DNA of 64,000 bases, from the NCBI GenBank assembly GCA_024636985.1, contig JAGXFY010000079.1, forward strand, positions 1 through 64,000. The letters are read 5' to 3'. This document shows positions 60,702 to 64,000 of the stretch, in pieces. Every line of letters starts with the position of its first letter. Within the stretch, counting starts at the first letter, position 1. Under the pieces are notes generated by a model, which had not been told where the DNA came from, did no database searches, and saw nothing but the letters and a program-made list of their open reading frames with translations. The position numbers and the translations under genes were made by a program. This DNA is from Petrocella sp024636985 (GTDB lineage Bacteria; Bacillota; Clostridia; Lachnospirales; Vallitaleaceae).

Positions 60702-61646
60702 ATGGAAAATAAAAAAATAGTATGCATTGGTGGCGGTACCGGACTATCCACGATGCTTAGAGGCTTGAAAGTCTATACAAAAGACCTGACAGCCATTGTT
60801 ACGGTATCTGATAATGGTGGTCACTCCGGCAATCTTAGAAAAGAAATGAAAATATTGCCTCCTGGAGATTTGCGTAACTGTTTATTGGCACTTGCCGAAG
60901 CAGAACCAATGTTGGAGGCTTTGTTTGCGCATCGTTTTTCTGAAGGTTCTCTTAAGGGTTATAATTTGGGCAATTTATTGATTGTAGGCCTTGTTGATCT
61001 GTATGGGAATTTTGGTGCTGCCATTGAAAAAGCCCATGAAGTACTGCGTGTTAGGGGACAGGTATTGCCCGTTACGACAGAAGATGTTCAGCTGAAAGCC
61101 ATTTATGATGATGAAAGCGAGATTGTTGGTGAGTGTGAGATTGTATCCGCCAATAAAAGTCATAAAAAATATATCAAAGAGATGAAGCTTATGCCAAGCC
61201 AACCTAAAGTGTATAAGAATGTTTTGGAAAAGATTGAAGAAGCGGATATTATCATTCTAGGCCCAGGAAGTCTCTATACCTCTATTATCCCTAACTTATT
61301 GGTGGAAGGTGTATGTGAGGCCTTAAGAGATGCTAAAGGTAAGATCGTCTATGTTGGCAACATTATGACACAGCCAGGAGAAACAGAGGGCTTTACCCTA
61401 CTTGAACATGTTAATATCATTGAACAATATATAGGTGTTGGCATGATTGATAAAATCATCGCCAATGACGGTTGGCCGGAAGCTATGGTCATCGAACATT
61501 ACAATCAAGATGGGGCAGAGTTGGTACTACCCTTGATTGATGACAATAGGTTAATTGCAGTTCCAATGATTGCTCTAAATGAAGAAACAGGCTATGTTCG
61601 ACATGATTCAAGACTATTGGCACAAACGATTATGTCGATTGGTTAA
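60702..61646 (+). CDS. yvcK: YvcK/GlmR gluconeogenesis and cell-wall regulator
   Basis: A 314-residue CofD-fold protein with GGGTGLSTMLRGLK (10-23), SDNGGHSGNLRKE and NLLIVGLVDLYGN. In B. subtilis, GlmR stimulates GlmS and binds UDP-GlcNAc. The 11-bp gap after rapZ and 27-bp gap before whiA indicate one operon. The ribosome-binding site is weak (GTAGGTAGAC). Confidence 0.95.
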   Translation: MENKKIVCIGGGTGLSTMLRGLKVYTKDLTAIVTVSDNGGHSGNLRKEMKILPPGDLRNCLLALAEAEPMLEALFAHRFSEGSLKGYNLGNLLIVGLVDLYGNFGAAIEKAHEVLRVRGQVLPVTTEDVQLKAIYDDESEIVGECEIVSANKSHKKYIKEMKLMPSQPKVYKNVLEKIEEADIIILGPGSLYTSIIPNLLVEGVCEALRDAKGKIVYVGNIMTQPGETEGFTLLEHVNIIEQYIGVGMIDKIIANDGWPEAMVIEHYNQDGAELVLPLIDDNRLIAVPMIALNEETGYVRHDSRLLAQTIMSIG

Positions 61647-61673
61647 AGCCAATAAAATAAAAGAGGTGAAGGT

Positions 61674-62630
61674 ATGTCATTTTCATCAAAGGTGAAAGAC
61701 GAACTGGCTAGGCATATCGGTGAGGCCAGACATTGTAGGATTGCAGAAATTGCAGCCATCATCAATGTATGCGGAAAAATTAAAGAAAATGAAAAAGGTG
61801 AAATCATTAGCCTTAAAATACAGACGGAAAATGCGGCGGTAGCAAGAAAATGCTTTACTTTATTAAAGAAAACATTTAATATAAAAGTTGAGATATCTAT
61901 CAAGAAAAATATTTATCTGAAGAAGCATAGAATCTATCATATCTATGTTATGGACAGTGAAGAAGCTCTAACGATTTTGAAAGTTACAAGGTTGCTTGTT
62001 GACGGCAAGGTGAATCGACATATCAGTCCATTGATTGTGCAAACAACATGCTGTAAACGCGCTTATATTAGAGGTGCTTTTTTAGCCAGTGGGTCCATTA
62101 GTGATCCGGAAAAAACATATCACCTTGAGTTTGTAAGTCAAGAAGAGAAGCACACAATTGAGCTTATGCGTTTGGTGAATACTTTTGAAATGGATGCAAA
62201 GATCGTCTTAAGAAAGAAGTATTATGTGTTATACTTAAAAGAAGGCAATCAGATTGTGGATTTGCTAAACATCATGGAAGCCCATGTGGCATTGATGGAG
62301 CTTGAGAACCTTAGAATTCTAAAAGAAATGCGCAACAATGTCAACCGCATTGTTAATTGTGAGACTGCAAACATTAATAAGACGGTATCTGCCGCTGTAA
62401 AACAGTTGCAGGATATAAGTTATATTGATCAAACCATCGGTCTCGGGACATTGCCGGAAAACTTAGAATCAATAGCAAGGCTTAGGATTGAGCATTCAGA
62501 TGCCAGTCTTACAGAATTAGGACAATTATTAGATCCGACAGTAGGCAAATCAGGTGTGAATCACCGTTTGCGAAAAATAAGTCAAATTGCTGAAAAGCTA
62601 AAGAGCACAAGGGAGGAATTTCATGACTGA
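61674..62630 (+). CDS. whiA: DNA-binding protein WhiA
   Basis: A 318-residue protein made of a LAGLIDADG-like homing-endonuclease-derived domain (about 95-220; CCKRAYIRGAFLASGSISDP) and a C-terminal helix-turn-helix (about 250-315; LTELGQLLDPTVGKSGVNHRL). In Firmicutes it influences cell division and chromosome segregation. Starts after GAGGTGAAGGT. The HPr-like gene overlaps its stop by 8 bp. Confidence 0.96.
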   Translation: MSFSSKVKDELARHIGEARHCRIAEIAAIINVCGKIKENEKGEIISLKIQTENAAVARKCFTLLKKTFNIKVEISIKKNIYLKKHRIYHIYVMDSEEALTILKVTRLLVDGKVNRHISPLIVQTTCCKRAYIRGAFLASGSISDPEKTYHLEFVSQEEKHTIELMRLVNTFEMDAKIVLRKKYYVLYLKEGNQIVDLLNIMEAHVALMELENLRILKEMRNNVNRIVNCETANINKTVSAAVKQLQDISYIDQTIGLGTLPENLESIARLRIEHSDASLTELGQLLDPTVGKSGVNHRLRKISQIAEKLKSTREEFHD

Positions 62631-62880
62631 GAAAAAAGTAATGGTTAAAATAGCATCAGGGCTTGAGGCAAGACCGGTTGCTTTGTTTGTACAAGTGGCT
62701 AGCCAATTTCAAAGCAGCATTTACGTATCCATGCAGAACAAAAAAGTGAATGCCAAAAGTATTATGGGTATGATGTCACTTGGCATTCTTGAGGGTGAAA
62801 GTATTCTTCTTACCGCGGAAGGACCGGATGAGGAAGAATCCATTGAAAAATTGGAGACCTACCTTACGACAGTCGAGTAG
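62623..62880 (+). CDS. crh: Crh-like HPr-family protein with Glu15
   Basis: An 85-residue HPr-fold protein. The active-site stretch reads SGLEARPVALFVQ: residue 15 is Glu, where PTS HPr has His and Bacillus Crh has Gln, so phosphotransfer from Enzyme I should be impossible. Ser46 in NAKSIMGMMSLGI, the HPr kinase target, is intact. The order rapZ-yvcK-whiA-crh is the same as yvcJ-yvcK-yvcL-crh in B. subtilis. It is probably a regulatory-only protein controlled by HprK (27031). Confidence 0.88.
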   Translation: MTEKKVMVKIASGLEARPVALFVQVASQFQSSIYVSMQNKKVNAKSIMGMMSLGILEGESILLTAEGPDEEESIEKLETYLTTVE

Positions 62881-62891
62881 TAAAAAGTCAT

Positions 62892-62940
62892 AACCCGTCA
62901 CCCAGTTGTAGAATCTACAATAAGGTGAGGGGTTTTTTAT
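62892..62940 (+). terminator. Terminator of the murB-crh operon
   Basis: AACCCGTCACC/GGTGAGGGGTT outer stem (one mismatch) with an inner TTGTAG/CTACAA hairpin, followed by TTTTTTATT. Confidence 0.85.
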
Positions 62941-62972
62941 TCGTATCAACGGGATTAACTAAGGAGAATATC

Positions 62973-63581
62973 ATGAAAAAACAGATTATTTTTGCGACAA
63001 AAAATCAACACAAAATGATAGAAATCAAAGAGATCTTGTCAGACCTACCCTACAAGGTGGTTTCTATGGAGGAAGCCGGTATTGATATTGATGTGTTAGA
63101 AGATGGACATACTTTTGAAGAAAATGCCATTAAAAAAGCGAAAGAAATTGCAGTAAAAACCGGCGATATTGTATTGGCGGATGATTCAGGTCTTGAAGTG
63201 GATTATATGAATGGGGAGCCAGGTATTTACTCGGCCCGCTTTGGTGGCGAAACAACAACCTATGATATTAAGAATCAGATGATCTTGGATCGATTGAAAA
63301 ACGCCAAAGAAAAAGAACGCTCAGCACGCTTCGTATGTGTAATAGCAGCAGCTTTTCCGGATGGCGAGGTAAGACATGTAAGAGGCACCATAGAAGGTTA
63401 CATTGCCGATGAAGCTAAAGGCATTGGCGGATTTGGATATGATCCTATTTTCTATGTACCTGAAGAAGGGTGTACAACAGCCGAAATGACGGCCGAGAAG
63501 AAAAATGCAATCAGTCATAGGGGGCAAGCTTTAAGACGCATGAAGGATGCTCTTAAGGCTTATTTCGAGGTACAGCCATGA
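62973..63581 (+). CDS. rdgB: XTP/dITP pyrophosphatase (RdgB/HAM1)
   Basis: Hydrolyses non-canonical purine triphosphates to monophosphates, sanitising the nucleotide pool. The 202 residues show the N-terminal FATKNQHKMIEIKEIL, the catalytic ADDSGLEVDYMNGEPGIYSARF, FGYDPIFYVPEEG and SHRGQALRRM. ATG 62973 follows AAGGAGAATATC; upstream in-frame codons overlap the preceding terminator. The stop overlaps the next ATG (ATGA). Confidence 0.96.
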   Translation: MKKQIIFATKNQHKMIEIKEILSDLPYKVVSMEEAGIDIDVLEDGHTFEENAIKKAKEIAVKTGDIVLADDSGLEVDYMNGEPGIYSARFGGETTTYDIKNQMILDRLKNAKEKERSARFVCVIAAAFPDGEVRHVRGTIEGYIADEAKGIGGFGYDPIFYVPEEGCTTAEMTAEKKNAISHRGQALRRMKDALKAYFEVQP

Positions 63582-64000
63582 GAATACTTGTTATAAGCGA
63601 TACCCATAAAAGAATAAAGCATGTTATGGACCTTATGGAAGGTGATCATCGTTTTGACAGAATTTTTCATTTGGGAGACTTGGTGCGAGACGCTCATGAC
63701 ATTGAGAGTCTTTTTGACATACCTATTGATTATGTGGCCGGCAACTGTGATTGGGGAGAAATCAATGTCCCTACTGAGAAAGTTGTGATTATACAAGGAA
63801 AAAAGATTTTACTTACCCATGGACATCATTATTATGTCAAACATGGCACGAATATGTTAAAAGCGTTAGCAAAGAAAGAAAATTATGATATAATTTTATA
63901 TGGACATACCCATATGGCCCATGAAGAGTATGAAGGCAAATGCTTAATTCTAAATCCCGGTAGCATCAGTTCACCAAGAGACGGGGTGGCCAGTTTTGGT
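63578..64000 (+). CDS. YfcE/MJ0936-type metallophosphoesterase, truncated by window end
   Basis: The first 141 codons of a frame that runs off the right edge. The protein starts MRILVISDTHKRIKHVMDL and shows the small-phosphoesterase metal motifs: SDTH, HLGDLV, VAGNCDWG, LTHGHHY and YGHTHMA, then NPGSISSPRDG, which lies near the C-terminus in this family. Only a short end is missing. It overlaps rdgB by 4 bp (ATGA), a pairing common in Firmicutes. Confidence 0.9.
   Translation, partial: MRILVISDTHKRIKHVMDLMEGDHRFDRIFHLGDLVRDAHDIESLFDIPIDYVAGNCDWGEINVPTEKVVIIQGKKILLTHGHHYYVKHGTNMLKALAKKENYDIILYGHTHMAHEEYEGKCLILNPGSISSPRDGVASFG

Overview
The window is chromosomal DNA of a low-GC Firmicute, most likely a member of the class Clostridia. 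The evidence is the gene content: hprK, rapZ-yvcK-whiA-HPr-like, cdaA-cdaR-glmM-glmS, sdaAA/sdaAB, the ECF-S/coaX/dusB/greA/lysS block, SD-led genes with many GTG/TTG starts, and no outer-membrane genes. A relative of the Lachnospirales/Vallitaleaceae is my guess from gene order; the sequence alone does not prove the family. No rRNA, tRNA, CRISPR array, phage or transposase gene was seen. About 59 protein genes fill nearly all of the window.

Layout. 0-9 kb: a metallophosphoesterase, a solitary citrate synthase, a REC-PAS-GGDEF-EAL protein, a DUF624 membrane protein, a TPR protein and folC. 8.7-14.2 kb: a single-domain response regulator, thioredoxin reductase, then a compact c-di-GMP locus (degenerate receiver/GGDEF-like protein, TPR-GGDEF cyclase, PilZ effector), a LacI regulator and a 50-residue ORF. 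14.4-21.4 kb: a LacZ-like protein without catalytic glutamates, a heterodimeric ABC exporter and truA. 21.5-31.5 kb: L-serine dehydratase, CIRCE-controlled hsp20, an AIM24-family protein, uvrC-hprK-glucokinase and several membrane proteins. 31.7-43.9 kb: an RNA methyltransferase, a secreted papain-type protease, a DHH phosphoesterase, a lipase-like hydrolase, a NusG-II/Gx pair, an AMIN amidase, birA, an ECF S component, coaX and dusB. 44-54.8 kb: greA-lysS, a glycoside-hydrolase-like lipoprotein, two unknown membrane proteins, cdaA-cdaR-glmM-glmS and a PspC protein. 55.5-64 kb: a phosphoesterase, galM, a parvulin, murB-rapZ-yvcK-whiA-crh-like, an XTP/dITP pyrophosphatase and a truncated YfcE-type phosphoesterase.

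How the genes work together. Three regulatory nodes stand out. One is c-di-GMP signalling: two cyclase-type proteins, a PilZ receptor and a degenerate partner. One is c-di-AMP and amino-sugar/cell-wall control: CdaA, CdaR, GlmM, GlmS, YvcK, RapZ and MurB. One is carbon catabolite control: HPr kinase, glucokinase and an HPr paralogue with Glu at position 15.

The most unusual DNA is intergenic. A long hairpin-rich repeat is present at 23.8-24.1 kb and again at 54.9-55.4 kb, where a smaller repeat module (also found at 2.4 kb) interrupts it. A fragment of its right end lies inverted at 56.6 kb beside another hairpin cluster. An 84-bp palindromic element with 19-bp terminal inverted repeats occurs twice (6.0 and 8.5 kb), with a solo end at 34.5 kb.
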